64,000 bases of DNA from Pseudomonas rhizoryzae (GTDB lineage Bacteria > Pseudomonadota > Gammaproteobacteria > Pseudomonadales > Pseudomonadaceae): contig NZ_SULM01000004.1 of NCBI RefSeq assembly GCF_005250615.1, forward strand, positions 62,001 through 126,000, given 5' to 3'. The notes beneath the pieces were generated by a model that worked only from the letters and a program-made list of their open reading frames with translations, was not told the origin of the DNA and did no database searches. The stretch's first letter is position 1; each line of letters begins with the position of its first letter. Of the stretch, positions 23,937 to 33,277 are shown piece after piece. A program made the position numbers and the translations under genes.

Positions 23937-26576
23937 ATGCGCACCGACCAGCCCCAGACCATCTACCTCAAGGACTACCAGGCGCCCGAGTACCTCATCG
24001 AGGAAACCCGGCTGAGATTCGAGTTGCACGACGACCAGACCCTAGTGCATGCCGAATTGCGGCTGCAGCGCAACCCGGCGCGTGGCGCCGGCCTGCCGCC
24101 GCTGGTCCTGCACGGTGAGGAACTGGAACTGCTGGCGGTGGCCCTCGATGACCAGGCTCTGGCGGCCGGTGACTACCAGGTCGAGGCCGGCAGCCTGACC
24201 CTGCACCCGCAGGGTGACGCCTTCGTGCTCAAGACCTCGGTACGCATCCATCCCGAGAGCAATACCGCCCTCGAAGGGCTGTACGTGTCCGGCAAGATGT
24301 TCTGCACCCAGTGCGAGGCCGAAGGCTTCCGCAAGATCACCTACTACCTGGACCGGCCGGACGTGATGAGCGTCTTCACCACCACGGTGGAGGCCGACAA
24401 GGCCAAGTACCCGATCCTGCTCTCCAACGGCAACCCCGTTGCCAGCGGCGATGTCGAGGGCGGTCGCCACTGGGCCACCTGGGAAGATCCCTTCCCCAAG
24501 CCGGCCTACCTGTTCGCCCTGGTCGCCGGTGACCTCTGGTGCGTGGAAGACAGCTATCGCACCGGCAGCGGCCGCGACGTAGCCCTGCGCATCTATGTCG
24601 AGCCGGAAAACATCGGCAAGCTGCAGCACGCCATGGACAGCCTGAAGAAGTCCATGCGCTGGGACGAAGAGGTCTATGGCCGCGAATACGATCTGGACAT
24701 CTTCATGATCGTCGCGGTGAACGACTTCAACATGGGCGCCATGGAGAACAAGGGCCTCAACATCTTCAACTCCAGCGCCGTGCTGGCCAGCCCGCGCACC
24801 GCTACCGACGCCGCCCACCAGCGCGTCGAGGCCATCGTCGCCCACGAGTACTTCCACAACTGGTCGGGCAATCGCGTGACCTGCCGCGACTGGTTCCAGC
24901 TATCGCTCAAGGAAGGCTTCACGGTGTTCCGCGACGCCGGCTTCAGCTCCGACATGAACTCGCCGACGGTCAAGCGCATCGAGGACGTCGCCTTCCTGCG
25001 CACCAACCAGTTCGCCGAAGACGCCGGCCCCATGGCCCACCCGGTGCGCCCGGATCACTTCATCGAGATCTCCAACTTCTACACCCTGACGGTGTACGAG
25101 AAGGGCGCCGAGGTGGTGCGCATGCTGCACACCCTGCTGGGCCCGGACGGCTTCCGCAAGGGCACCGATCTCTACTTCGAGCGCCATGATGGCCAGGCGG
25201 TCACCTGCGACGACTTCGTCAAGGCCCTGGAAGATGCCAACGGCGCCGACTTCAGCCAATTCAAGCGCTGGTACAGCCAATCCGGTACCCCGCGCCTGGC
25301 GGTCAGCGACAGCTACGATGCCGCGGCCAAGACCTACAGCCTGACCTTCCGCCAGAGCTGCCCGCCCACCCCGGGCCAGCCGACCAAGGAACCCTTCGTC
25401 ATTCCGGTCCAGTTGGGCCTGCTCGATGGTCAGGGTCGCGAGCTGCCGCTGCGCCTGGCAGGCGAGGGCGCGGCCCAGGGCACCGACCGGGTCCTGTCGG
25501 TCACCCAGGCCGAGCAGACCTTCACCTTCGTCGACGTGCCCGAGCGGCCGCTGCCTTCGCTGCTGCGCGGCTTCTCCGCGCCGGTCAAGCTCAGCTTCCC
25601 CTACAGCCGCGAGCAGCTGACCTTCCTCATGCAGCACGACAGCGACGGCTTCAACCGCTGGGACGCCGGTCAGCAGCTGGCCGTGCAGGTACTGCAAGAC
25701 ATGATCGCCGGCCAGCCGCTGGATACCCGCCTGGTGGAGGCCCTGCGCACCGTCGCCGCGGACGAGTCCCTGGATCCGGCCATGGTCGCCGAGATGCTCT
25801 CGCTGCCGGCCGAGGCCTACCTGGTGGAACTGGCCGAACAGGCCGATCCGAGTGCCATCCACGGCGCCCGCCGCCAGGCCCGCCGCGCCATCGCCGAGGC
25901 CCTGCGTGACGTGCTCTGGCAGCGCTATCGCCGTGCCCGCGAGGAGTCGCGCGCCACGCCTTACCAGGCCAGTGCCGACCACATCGCCCGCCGCAGTCTG
26001 CAGAACGCCGCCCTCGGCTACCTGATGCTGCTGGAAGAGCCGGAAGCCCGCGACGCCGCCCTGGAGCAATTCGATAACGCCGACAACATGACCGAGCGCC
26101 TGGCCGCCCTGAGCGCCCTGGTCAATTCCGGCTTCGAACAGGAAAAGGCCGACGTCCTGGCGCGCTTCTTCGAAGAGTTCAAGGCCGATCCGCTGGTGAT
26201 GGACACCTGGCTCAGCGTCCAGGCATCCAGCCCGCTGCCAGGCGGCCTGGCGCGCGTCCAGGCGCTGATGGAAAACCCGGTCTTCACCCTGAAGAACCCC
26301 AACAAGGTCCGGGCCCTGATCGGCGCCTTCGCCAACGCCAACCTGGTCAACTTCCACGCCGAGGACGGCAGCGGCTATCGTTTCCTGGCCGACCAGATCA
26401 TCACCCTCAATCGCCTCAACCCGCAGATCGCCTCGCGCCTGCTCACGCCCCTGACCCGTTGGAAGAAGTACACACCGGAACGCCAGGCGCTGATGCGTGC
26501 CGAGCTGGAACGCATCCTGGCCAGCGGCGAGCTGTCCAGCGATGTCTACGAGGTGGTGAGCAAGAGCCTGGCGTAA
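23937..26576 (+). CDS. pepN: Aminopeptidase N
   Basis: An 879-residue M1 zinc metallopeptidase that removes N-terminal residues from peptides in the cytoplasm. The exopeptidase motif GAMEN is near 264-268. Zinc ligands lie in HEYFHNW (from about residue 303) and in the downstream LKEGFTVFRD Glu. The C-terminal two thirds are the usual helical domains. The length equals that of other gammaproteobacterial PepN. It follows the DUF2797 gene by 12 bp. Confidence 0.97.
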   Translation: MRTDQPQTIYLKDYQAPEYLIEETRLRFELHDDQTLVHAELRLQRNPARGAGLPPLVLHGEELELLAVALDDQALAAGDYQVEAGSLTLHPQGDAFVLKTSVRIHPESNTALEGLYVSGKMFCTQCEAEGFRKITYYLDRPDVMSVFTTTVEADKAKYPILLSNGNPVASGDVEGGRHWATWEDPFPKPAYLFALVAGDLWCVEDSYRTGSGRDVALRIYVEPENIGKLQHAMDSLKKSMRWDEEVYGREYDLDIFMIVAVNDFNMGAMENKGLNIFNSSAVLASPRTATDAAHQRVEAIVAHEYFHNWSGNRVTCRDWFQLSLKEGFTVFRDAGFSSDMNSPTVKRIEDVAFLRTNQFAEDAGPMAHPVRPDHFIEISNFYTLTVYEKGAEVVRMLHTLLGPDGFRKGTDLYFERHDGQAVTCDDFVKALEDANGADFSQFKRWYSQSGTPRLAVSDSYDAAAKTYSLTFRQSCPPTPGQPTKEPFVIPVQLGLLDGQGRELPLRLAGEGAAQGTDRVLSVTQAEQTFTFVDVPERPLPSLLRGFSAPVKLSFPYSREQLTFLMQHDSDGFNRWDAGQQLAVQVLQDMIAGQPLDTRLVEALRTVAADESLDPAMVAEMLSLPAEAYLVELAEQADPSAIHGARRQARRAIAEALRDVLWQRYRRAREESRATPYQASADHIARRSLQNAALGYLMLLEEPEARDAALEQFDNADNMTERLAALSALVNSGFEQEKADVLARFFEEFKADPLVMDTWLSVQASSPLPGGLARVQALMENPVFTLKNPNKVRALIGAFANANLVNFHAEDGSGYRFLADQIITLNRLNPQIASRLLTPLTRWKKYTPERQALMRAELERILASGELSSDVYEVVSKSLA

Positions 26577-27005
26577 TACGGCCTGACCGAGCGTTGGTCT
26601 GCGGTGCGCGCCGCAGGCCAACAGCTTCAGTTGCACTATCTCCCTCCCGCGTTTTCCTGCTGCCTTCTGCAGTACTCATCACCGCCCGGTGCTCTAGCGA
26701 GCGGCTTTGGCGGGTTGCCAGTAGCGGCTGTTACGCCGAGTTGACGCTGTCCTCTGCGTCGCCCCTCCGCTGGAAAAGCCCTCGCTCAGGCCCTTTACAG
26801 GCGAATCGTCCCTGCAAATCTGCCGCTTGGCTGCTGGAGATGATCTAAGGTGATGATTTGTATTCAAATCACTTTCTTTCGGGCTGAGCGTCCCGGCGTG
26901 GATCCCATCCCGCTGAAAGGTGCCGGCCAGCCACTGGGGCTAGCTCTCGAGATTGATTTCAAGACCTACCAGGCGGCGTTACCGGTGTAGCGAACGGAGC
27001 AGCAG
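26577..27005. other. Intergenic region with one tiny ORF
   Basis: A 429-bp gap between pepN and the coiled-coil module. Apart from a 45-codon frame (26853-26990) I see no gene, no clear terminator and no recognisable repeat. The promoter of the module should lie in its right half. Confidence 0.4.
26853..26990 (+). CDS. Possible 45-aa peptide or gene remnant
   Basis: A 45-codon frame, with AAGG only a few bases before its ATG. The second half (VDPIPLKGAGQPLGLALEIDF) has a protein-like composition, unlike most random frames here. It could be a small gene or the tail of a decayed one. I do not recognise it. Confidence 0.25.
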   Translation: MICIQITFFRAERPGVDPIPLKGAGQPLGLALEIDFKTYQAALPV

Positions 27006-27563
27006 ATGGATCATGCACGGCTGATGGATTGGGGATTCTTCCTGATTACCCTGTGCAACATATTGCTGATCGCCCTGGTCGTGTTCCTCCTCTGGCAGCG
27101 CTACTTCCCCAGCGACGCCACGCCCAAGATCGAACCTGCCAGCGAGGAGCAGGCCCCTGCCGTCCCGGAGGAGGTTGGCAGCCTGCCTGCCGATACCCAG
27201 CAGGAGCCGCCACCCAGCCGCCCAGCTGCGAACCGTAGCCTCGACATTTTCGACGAAGGTCCGGAAGAGGTTTACGACGAAAACTATCCCACCTGGAAGA
27301 AGAGCGACGATCCCTATGTCGCGGAGTTGCTGTCGCATCGCGAAGCCTTGGAGCTCAAGGTGGACAACATGGTCGCGAAGCTCGCCCGCGCCCACAAGGT
27401 GGTGACCGGGCTGCGTGCCCAGAATCGCGAGCTGCGCGCTTCCGAAGCCCACGCCCAGCGTCTGCAGGAAGAGTTGACTCGGACCCAGACCACCCTGAGC
27501 CAGATCCGCCAGGAGCGTGATGCCCTGATGGTGGAAGTCCAGCACGTTCGCAAGCCGGATTGA
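27006..27563 (+). CDS. Membrane-anchored coiled-coil protein (module paralog 1)
   Basis: A 185-residue protein that I do not recognise by name. A single N-terminal membrane segment (about 9-31, WGFFLITLCNILLIALVVF) is followed by a Pro/Glu-rich linker, a short conserved block (YPTWKKSDDPYVAELLSHRE) and a C-terminal coiled coil (about 110-180) with ELKVDNMVAKLARAHKVV. It is a clear paralog of the gene at 28826-29668: the WGF-L-T--N-LLIALV--LLWQR-FP start, the Y-x-W/D-WKK block and the RAHK-VT-L--QNRE-R block all match. It precedes a receiver-CheX-like gene. It is probably a membrane scaffold (inference). Confidence 0.75.
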   Translation: MDHARLMDWGFFLITLCNILLIALVVFLLWQRYFPSDATPKIEPASEEQAPAVPEEVGSLPADTQQEPPPSRPAANRSLDIFDEGPEEVYDENYPTWKKSDDPYVAELLSHREALELKVDNMVAKLARAHKVVTGLRAQNRELRASEAHAQRLQEELTRTQTTLSQIRQERDALMVEVQHVRKPD

Positions 27564-27598
27564 ATGTCGGCGAAGTCGCAGAGACGCCACGACCCTAG

Positions 27599-27841
27599 CG
27601 CCCGGCACTGGAGCATTCCCTGTGCCAATTGGGGTCATTGACACCCCAGGCACGTACGCTGGTCCTGGAAGGCTTGATCTCGCTGATCGAAGCGGATAGC
27701 AAGGTGAAAAGCGCCGAGTTAGAGCTGTTGGGACTGTTCTGTACCGTACTTGAACTGCCGTTTTTGCTGATCGAAGATAAAGTTCCGCCAACCGATGACT
27801 TGATATCGCCAAAAGGCAACCTTCTGGCGATTAGTGGCTAA
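27599..27841 (+). pseudogene. TerB-like tail fragment
   Basis: The frame 27599-27841 reads as a helical TerB-like segment: LTPQARTLVLEGLISLIEAD, then KVKSAELELLGLFCTVLELP. In gammaproteobacteria such segments form the C-terminus of membrane M48-type peptidases. Here the frame is closed by a TAG just upstream (27596-27598), the only start is TTG at 27629 without a good ribosome binding site, and the end after LPFLLIEDK is not family-like. It looks like a leftover of a longer gene. A small intact 70-aa gene is possible. Confidence 0.45.
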
Positions 27842-27917
27842 GTGATATCGATTTAAGTTGGCCGCCGTGGCGTATGCTCGCCGCGGTGATAACCGGTTCT
27901 CAAAGCAAGGAAGGGTC

Positions 27918-28820
27918 ATGAAGTTCCTCGTGGTAGACGACAGCAAGGCGGTGCAGACCATCATCAAGCGCATCCTCGCGAATACCGGTTACAAGGATGC
28001 CGAGCTGCGGGTGGCTTCCACCGGAGAGGAAGCCCTGACATTGTTGCAAGCCTGGACGCCCAACCTGGTGTTGACCGACTGGCACATGCCCGGCATGACT
28101 GGCCTCGAATTGCTCCAGGCGATCCGCCAAAGCTTCAGTACCGATATCCATGTCGGCTTCGTCACCACCGAGTCCTCGGCGCGCCATGTCGAGGAGGCCT
28201 ATCGCAATGGTGCCTCTTTCGTCGTCACCAAGCCCTTCACCCAGGAAACCTTGCAGCAGGCGGTGCTCACGGTGCTGCAGGATGGCGCCAGTGCCGAGAA
28301 GGCCATCGAGTCTTCGGGACGGGAAAGCCTGTCGGTACCGGTACGCTTCAATCCCGATCCGCAGGTCATCCACAAGCTGCTGGGGCTGTCGTCGATCGTC
28401 TGTCATATCGAGCCCATGGCGCCTATTCCGGTCGATCGCCTCAGCTTGCCTTATCTGATCGGTATCTACAGTCATCCGCAGAGCAAGGCATTGGAAGCGG
28501 TGTGCCTGCTGGACCTCAATGCGGCCTGTATCCTGGGCGGCTCGCTCGCCGGATTCTCGCCAGCGGTCATTCACTCCGCTATCGCCAGTGCCACCTTGAG
28601 CCGGGAAATCTACGAGAATGCCGCGGCCTTCCTGGCTGATCTCAATGGGATGATTTCCGCGGGCAAGGGCGGCGCGCCGCTCGTCCTCAGCACCAGCCAT
28701 CTGGTCCAGAAGCCCTTCGAGAAACTCTACAGTCTCTGGCGGCAGAACAACGGACGTGCCGATTTCAGCCTGTCCTTCCCAGGACTGGGTGACGGCTTCA
28801 TTGCCTTGCTGTTGAGCTGA
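27918..28820 (+). CDS. Response regulator with CheX-like C-terminal domain
   Basis: A 300-residue protein. The N-terminal receiver (1-125) has acidic residues VVDDS (5-9), phospho-acceptor Asp54 in LTDWHMPG, Thr in FVTTES and Lys in VTKPF. The C-terminal part (about 150-300) resembles the CheC/CheX phosphatase fold, with AACILGGSLAGFSPAVI and an NAAAFLADLNGMIS helix in the place of the E-x-x-N motif. The catalytic Glu is not obvious, so activity is uncertain. AAGGAAG precedes the ATG at 27918. It is flanked by two paralogous membrane coiled-coil genes, and the next one starts five bases after its stop. It probably works on a chemotaxis-like phosphorelay. Confidence 0.8.
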   Translation: MKFLVVDDSKAVQTIIKRILANTGYKDAELRVASTGEEALTLLQAWTPNLVLTDWHMPGMTGLELLQAIRQSFSTDIHVGFVTTESSARHVEEAYRNGASFVVTKPFTQETLQQAVLTVLQDGASAEKAIESSGRESLSVPVRFNPDPQVIHKLLGLSSIVCHIEPMAPIPVDRLSLPYLIGIYSHPQSKALEAVCLLDLNAACILGGSLAGFSPAVIHSAIASATLSREIYENAAAFLADLNGMISAGKGGAPLVLSTSHLVQKPFEKLYSLWRQNNGRADFSLSFPGLGDGFIALLLS

Positions 28821-28825
28821 GCGCC

Positions 28826-29668
28826 ATGGCCGACTCGCGGTTCGTCGAGTGGGGTTTTCTGCTGGTTACCGCGTCCAACGTCCTGCTGATCGCGTTGGTC
28901 TTGAGCTTGCTCTGGCAGCGGCTTTTCCCGCGTGCTGCCCCGGTTGTCATCGCCGAGGCCGGTGAAGCCAACGAAGCTTCCACGTCCGATGCGCCGGCCC
29001 AGGTCGCCGCGGGATTGATCGAGTCGGCGCAACGGCAGAACGTCGTGCCGCTGGGGCAGACCATGACCGACAGCCTCGATCTGGTCGGCCGGCTCGACGA
29101 GGTCGATGGCGCCGCCTATCCCGATTGGAAGAAGACCAATCAGCCGCAGATCGATGACCTGCTCTCCAATCGTGAAGAGTTCGAATTCAAGCTGGGCGAT
29201 CTCAAGGCCAAGCTCGATCGGGCGCACAAGCTGGTCACCAATCTGCACAGTCAAAATCGCGAGATGCGTGGTGCCGAAGCCAACTTGCGGCGCATGACCC
29301 AAAGGCATGATCGCTTGCAAGACCAACTGATCGAGACGCGCCAGGAGCGCGACGGACTAAAGGCGACCGTGGAGCGGTTGGGTATCGAGCTTGCGCAACT
29401 GCGGCGGCAGCACAATGTACCCGTGGAAGTAGCGGCGTCCGAGGTGGACGAGGAGGTCAAGCACGAGCTGGAAACCCTGCGCGAAAGCCTGGAGGAAGAG
29501 CGCGCCAAGCTGTCGCGTACCCTGGTGGAAAAGCAGTTCATCGAGCAGGTGTATATCGATACCGATGCCGTCACCGACGACTACCAGGCCTTGCAGCGCG
29601 AACACGCTGCGCTGCGGGAGCAGTTGCAGCTCCTGCAGGCCAGGTTGGAGACCAGTCAGTCGGCGTAG
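28826..29668 (+). CDS. Membrane-anchored coiled-coil protein (module paralog 2)
   Basis: A 280-residue paralog of the product of 27006-27563 with the same plan. It has one membrane segment (about 9-31), a linker, a conserved YPDWKKTNQPQIDDLLSNRE block and a longer coiled coil (about 120-280) with RAHKLVTNLHSQNREMRGAE. Five bases separate it from the response regulator gene, so the two are translated from one transcript. Its 3' end overlaps the convergent serine hydrolase gene by 13 bp. The function is unknown; a polar or membrane scaffold partner of the receiver-CheX-like protein is the working hypothesis. Confidence 0.77.
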   Translation: MADSRFVEWGFLLVTASNVLLIALVLSLLWQRLFPRAAPVVIAEAGEANEASTSDAPAQVAAGLIESAQRQNVVPLGQTMTDSLDLVGRLDEVDGAAYPDWKKTNQPQIDDLLSNREEFEFKLGDLKAKLDRAHKLVTNLHSQNREMRGAEANLRRMTQRHDRLQDQLIETRQERDGLKATVERLGIELAQLRRQHNVPVEVAASEVDEEVKHELETLRESLEEERAKLSRTLVEKQFIEQVYIDTDAVTDDYQALQREHAALREQLQLLQARLETSQSA

Positions 29669-30846
29669 AGGGCATCGCGTATGGCATCGGGGAAGGGACC
29701 GGCCATGCCGGCGATGGCCGTGTTGGTCAGGATCACCACGCTCAGCTCGCGGGCGGGATCGATGAACCAGGCGTTGCCGTAGACGCCACCCCAGCGCAAG
29801 GTACCTGGCGTCTGCGGGGTCGTCGCCAACTGCGCATCGCGCAGCACGGCGGCGCCAAGGCTGAAGCCCCAGCCCGGCGCATCGTCGCGTTGCAGCCCGG
29901 GTATCTGGTCTTCCACGAACAGCCGCTGGCTGGCCGGCGATAGCAGCAGGCCCTGCCGCACGCCCTCCAGAAAGGTCAGATAGTCCCCCGCGCTGCCTTG
30001 CATGCCGCCGCCACCGGAAGGAAAGGCGTCCGCCGAGAAGGCCCGTGCCGGCGAATAGAGGATGCCGCCCGTCGGCATGGGCAGCAGATAGGGTTCGCTC
30101 ATGGGCTCGGGGCGGGGATAGCCGTCGCGATAGGCCGTGGCGAGACGCCCGGGATCGGTCACCTGGAAGGAAAGGTCGCTCAGCCCGAGCGGGATCGCCA
30201 CCTCAGAGTTCACCACCTCGGGCAGCGGCAGGCCGGTAGCGGCCTGCAGGACACCGCCCAGCACATCCAACCCGAGGGAATAGCACCAGGCACTGCCTGG
30301 CGGGAAGTCCAGCGGAACCCCGGCCAGGCGGCGCAGGTTCTCGTCCAGGGTCAGGGGGGCGCCATCGAGGCCGTCGGATACCCCGGCGCGATGGTAAGGG
30401 CCGTCCGCGTCTTCACTGAAGCCGTAATGCAGACCGGCGGTGTGGCTCAGCAATTGCGCCAGGGTAGGCACTGCCGGAGTGCCATCGGCCAGCCGCGTGG
30501 TGAAATAGGGCAGGTAACGGCTGACTGGGGCGTGCAGGTCCAGACGGCCCTGATCGGCGAGACGCAGCGCGGTGACGGCCACCAGGGGTTTGGTCAGGGA
30601 GGCGAAGCGGAACAACTGATCCTCTTGCATCGCGCGTCCCGCTTCCCGATCGGCGAAACCTGCCGCCCGGTGATACACCAGCCGTCCCTGGCGAGCGACC
30701 ATGACCACGGTACCGACGATGCGCTGTTGGGCGACGGCGCGCTCCAGGATCGGATCCAGGCGCGCGGCCAGTTCGGCGTCTTGGGTCTGGGCGAGGGGGG
30801 CACCCAGGCCGAGGCCGAGCGCACTGGCGAGCAGTAGGGAAGACAT
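29656..30846 (-). CDS. Serine hydrolase of the beta-lactamase / EstB family
   Basis: A 396-residue class C-like serine hydrolase. It has a signal peptide (1-19) and a catalytic SLTK tetrad at 83-86 (Ser83, Lys86). A Tyr-containing CYSLGLD takes the place of YxN, and a late GGVYGNAWF region corresponds to the HxG/KTG element. Such proteins are usually esterases or D-amino peptidases rather than resistance enzymes. The ATG at 30846 begins a credible export signal and has AAGGAG upstream. Its 3' end overlaps the convergent coiled-coil gene. It is divergent from def. Confidence 0.83.
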   Translation of the reverse strand: MSSLLLASALGLGLGAPLAQTQDAELAARLDPILERAVAQQRIVGTVVMVARQGRLVYHRAAGFADREAGRAMQEDQLFRFASLTKPLVAVTALRLADQGRLDLHAPVSRYLPYFTTRLADGTPAVPTLAQLLSHTAGLHYGFSEDADGPYHRAGVSDGLDGAPLTLDENLRRLAGVPLDFPPGSAWCYSLGLDVLGGVLQAATGLPLPEVVNSEVAIPLGLSDLSFQVTDPGRLATAYRDGYPRPEPMSEPYLLPMPTGGILYSPARAFSADAFPSGGGGMQGSAGDYLTFLEGVRQGLLLSPASQRLFVEDQIPGLQRDDAPGWGFSLGAAVLRDAQLATTPQTPGTLRWGGVYGNAWFIDPARELSVVILTNTAIAGMAGPFPDAIRDALYAD

Positions 30847-30900
30847 CTGGTTTAAGCTCCTTGCCGATACTGGCAGACCAGCCAAAGGAGGAATCCTCGC

Positions 30901-31440
30901 ATGATTCGCGACATTTTGAAGATGGGTGATCCACGCCTGCTGCGCGTAGCACCGCCGGTTGCGGCCGAACGCCTGGGCTCGCCTGAGCTAAAGGCGCTGA
31001 TCCAGGACCTGTTCGAGACCATGGCCGCCGCCTCTGGCGTGGGCCTTGCCGCGCCGCAGATCGGCGAAGACCTGCAGCTCATGGTGTTCGGCTTCGAGCG
31101 CAATGCACGCTATCCGCACGCGGCGCCGGTACCTCTGCAAGTCCTGATCAATCCGCGGATCGAGGTGCTGGATGCCACCGAGGAACTGGGCTGGGAGGGT
31201 TGCCTGTCCATTCCCGGACTACGTGGCGAGGTACCCCGGGCGCGGCGCATTCGTTACCGGGGTGTGGATGGCGAGGGTCGACCGGTGGAGCAGGAGGCCG
31301 AGGGCTTCCATGCCCGGGTGGTGCTGCACGAATACGATCACCTGATCGGTCGTCTCTATCCCTCGCGCATCCAGGACTTCGCCCGCTTTGGCTTCAGCGA
31401 GGTGCTGTTTCCCGAGTTGGAACCCGCGGCGCAACGCTAG
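30901..31440 (+). CDS. def: Peptide deformylase
   Basis: A 179-residue metalloenzyme that removes formyl groups from nascent proteins. Motif 1 [10 protein letters not shown] is at 46-55, motif 2 EGCLSIP at 99-105 (metal ligand Cys101) and motif 3 HEYDH at 143-147. All three are intact. It is not next to fmt, so it is probably a second deformylase. It overlaps the convergent DsbA-like gene by four bases. Confidence 0.95.
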   Translation: MIRDILKMGDPRLLRVAPPVAAERLGSPELKALIQDLFETMAAASGVGLAAPQIGEDLQLMVFGFERNARYPHAAPVPLQVLINPRIEVLDATEELGWEGCLSIPGLRGEVPRARRIRYRGVDGEGRPVEQEAEGFHARVVLHEYDHLIGRLYPSRIQDFARFGFSEVLFPELEPAAQR

Positions 31441-32066
31441 GCCTCGAGTTGGGCCCGTACCGCTGCCGCCAACTGAGCGAAGGGTACGGCACCATCCAGA
31501 GCCTGGGCCGCTTCGATGGGCGCCGCTGCGGGTCGTAGCAATAGGGTCGGTACCGCGGTGATTCCCAGGGCTTCGGCGCGGTCCTCGGCATGCAGGACCA
31601 GGTCGGTGTAGTCGCCACGGCTCAGGCTGCTTTCCAGCGCCTGGGCATCGAGACCGCTGCGCCGGGCCAGCTCGCTGAGTACGGCCAGGTCACCGATGTC
31701 GCGGCCATCCTCGAAGAACGCCTGGAACACCGCCAGGTGGAAGGGCTCGAAGTGGTCATGCTCACGCGCGAATTCCGCCGCCTCCAGGGCCAGCCGGCTA
31801 CGCGGTTGCACCGGTGGCAGCCGTAGCGTCATGCCGTATTCGGCCGCCAGCGGATAGACGGCCCGGTCCCAGGTGCGCCGCAGATAGTCACCCGCCGGAT
31901 CGAGGGTAGGGGTGGGGTCCGGCCGCAATTCGAAGGCGTGCCACTCGATCGCCAGGCGGTCGCCGAATTCCTTCTGCAATCGCACCAGCTGAGGCAGTGC
32001 CAGATAACAGAAGGGGCAGACGTAATCGCTCCAGACATCCAGACGAACGCGCGGGGAGGCGGTCAT
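31437..32066 (-). CDS. DsbA-family oxidoreductase (FrnE-like)
   Basis: A 209-residue thioredoxin-fold protein with the CPFC redox motif at residues 17-20 ([11 protein letters not shown]). A helical insert and a cis-Pro region AVPTLLLRP follow near the C-terminus. The lack of a signal peptide makes it cytoplasmic, like FrnE and polyketide-cluster DsbA-like proteins. The ATG at 32066 has GGAG at suitable spacing. The role is probably a general thiol or glutathione-linked oxidoreductase. Confidence 0.85.
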   Translation of the reverse strand: MTASPRVRLDVWSDYVCPFCYLALPQLVRLQKEFGDRLAIEWHAFELRPDPTPTLDPAGDYLRRTWDRAVYPLAAEYGMTLRLPPVQPRSRLALEAAEFAREHDHFEPFHLAVFQAFFEDGRDIGDLAVLSELARRSGLDAQALESSLSRGDYTDLVLHAEDRAEALGITAVPTLLLRPAAAPIEAAQALDGAVPFAQLAAAVRAQLEA

Positions 32067-32338
32067 GGCAGTGCTCCGGAAGGGCATGGTGACCGTCGGA
32101 CCACCATTGGCCGTGGATGTTCGCTTGAAGCACCTATTACCGGAGCAGGGGCTGTACAGCAGGCTGTGAGCGCGCCTTGCCTGCGCCCGTCAGCCAAGGC
32201 TTCACATCTGGAAACCAAAGAGGCCACCGCCTTGCCAGAAATGCGTGGCGAGCCTCGTTCCAGAGGCCTGCGCTGAACCTGCGTCGCGCTCGGGGTTCGT
32301 ATGCCAGCACCTCCTTTCAGGCGATAAGGGCTGACACC

Positions 32339-33277
32339 GTGGGTTTTATCGAGCGCAAACTGACCTTCCTTCGGCAAACCTTTTCCTACGTCGGCTGGTC
32401 GGTCTTCTGGCTGTTGTTGTGGGACATCGCCGTGACGGTCGACTACATGATCTTCGTCGACCACCGGGCCCAGTTGCCCAGTATCCCGCTTACCTTGATC
32501 GGCTCGGCGCTCATCGTGCTGACCAGCTTTCGCAACACCAGCGCCTATCAGCGCTGGTGGGAGGCACGTACCCTCTGGGGCGGCATGGTCAACAGCTCAC
32601 GCAGCTTCGGCCGCCAGGTGTTGACGCTGATCGATGACGGCGACGAGCGCTTCAACAGTATCAAGACGGTGCTCATCGAGCGTCATCTGGCCTATGTACG
32701 CTGCCTGGCCTGCCAGCTCAGCGGCGATTCCTTGCCCAAGGAAGTGAAGAACTACCTGGGCAAGGAAGAGTGGGCGATGCGCAAGGAAACCAATAATTTC
32801 GCCAACGCCATCCTGAGCGGATCGGCCAACCTCATCGCCATCGAGTACCGCGCAAGGCGGCTGGACAGCATTCGCCTGGAGCGCCTGGAAGCCACCTTCG
32901 TCGACATGTCGAACTGGCAAGGCGGAATGGAGCGGATCGCCAATACGCCCTTGCCCTATCCCTACGTCAATTTTCCCCGGCTGTTCATCTTCCTGTTCTG
33001 CGTGCTGATGCCCATCGGCTTGGTGGAGAGCCTGGAGTGGTATACCCCGCTGGCCTCCACCGTGGTTGGCTTCATGTTCCTGGCCCTGGAGAAGGTCGGG
33101 ACCGATCTGCAGAGTCCCTTCCAGCGCAGCCGGCACCAGATCACCATGGGCACCATCTGTAGCACCATCGAAGGTAACCTGCGCACCATGCTGCGGGATG
33201 CGCGCAGTGGCTATGCCTCGGTCAGCGAGATTGTTCAAGACTGTCGGGCGTTATCAGACGAAAAGGAATCCAGCTGA
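32339..33277 (+). CDS. Bestrophin-like channel (UPF0187 / YneE family)
   Basis: A 312-residue membrane protein. N-terminal IERKLTFLRQTFSYVGWSVFW is followed by hydrophobic segments, the family motif SFRNTSAYQRWWEARTLWGGMVNSSR (shown in part), a long cytoplasmic helical part, and LPYPYVNFPRLFIFLFCVLMP for the last segments. Bacterial homologues form pentameric ion channels. GTG at 32339 (AAGGG upstream) is preferred because the 54 codons before it are not conserved-looking. The 3' end overlaps the convergent binding-protein gene by 56 bp. Confidence 0.86.
   Translation: MGFIERKLTFLRQTFSYVGWSVFWLLLWDIAVTVDYMIFVDHRAQLPSIPLTLIGSALIVLTSFRNTSAYQRWWEARTLWGGMVNSSRSFGRQVLTLIDDGDERFNSIKTVLIERHLAYVRCLACQLSGDSLPKEVKNYLGKEEWAMRKETNNFANAILSGSANLIAIEYRARRLDSIRLERLEATFVDMSNWQGGMERIANTPLPYPYVNFPRLFIFLFCVLMPIGLVESLEWYTPLASTVVGFMFLALEKVGTDLQSPFQRSRHQITMGTICSTIEGNLRTMLRDARSGYASVSEIVQDCRALSDEKESS

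Noticed and set aside
29656-30846. Antibiotic-resistance beta-lactamase
   Set aside because: The SLTK motif fits, but the YxN and KTG motifs are not of the AmpC type. EstB-like hydrolase is the better call.
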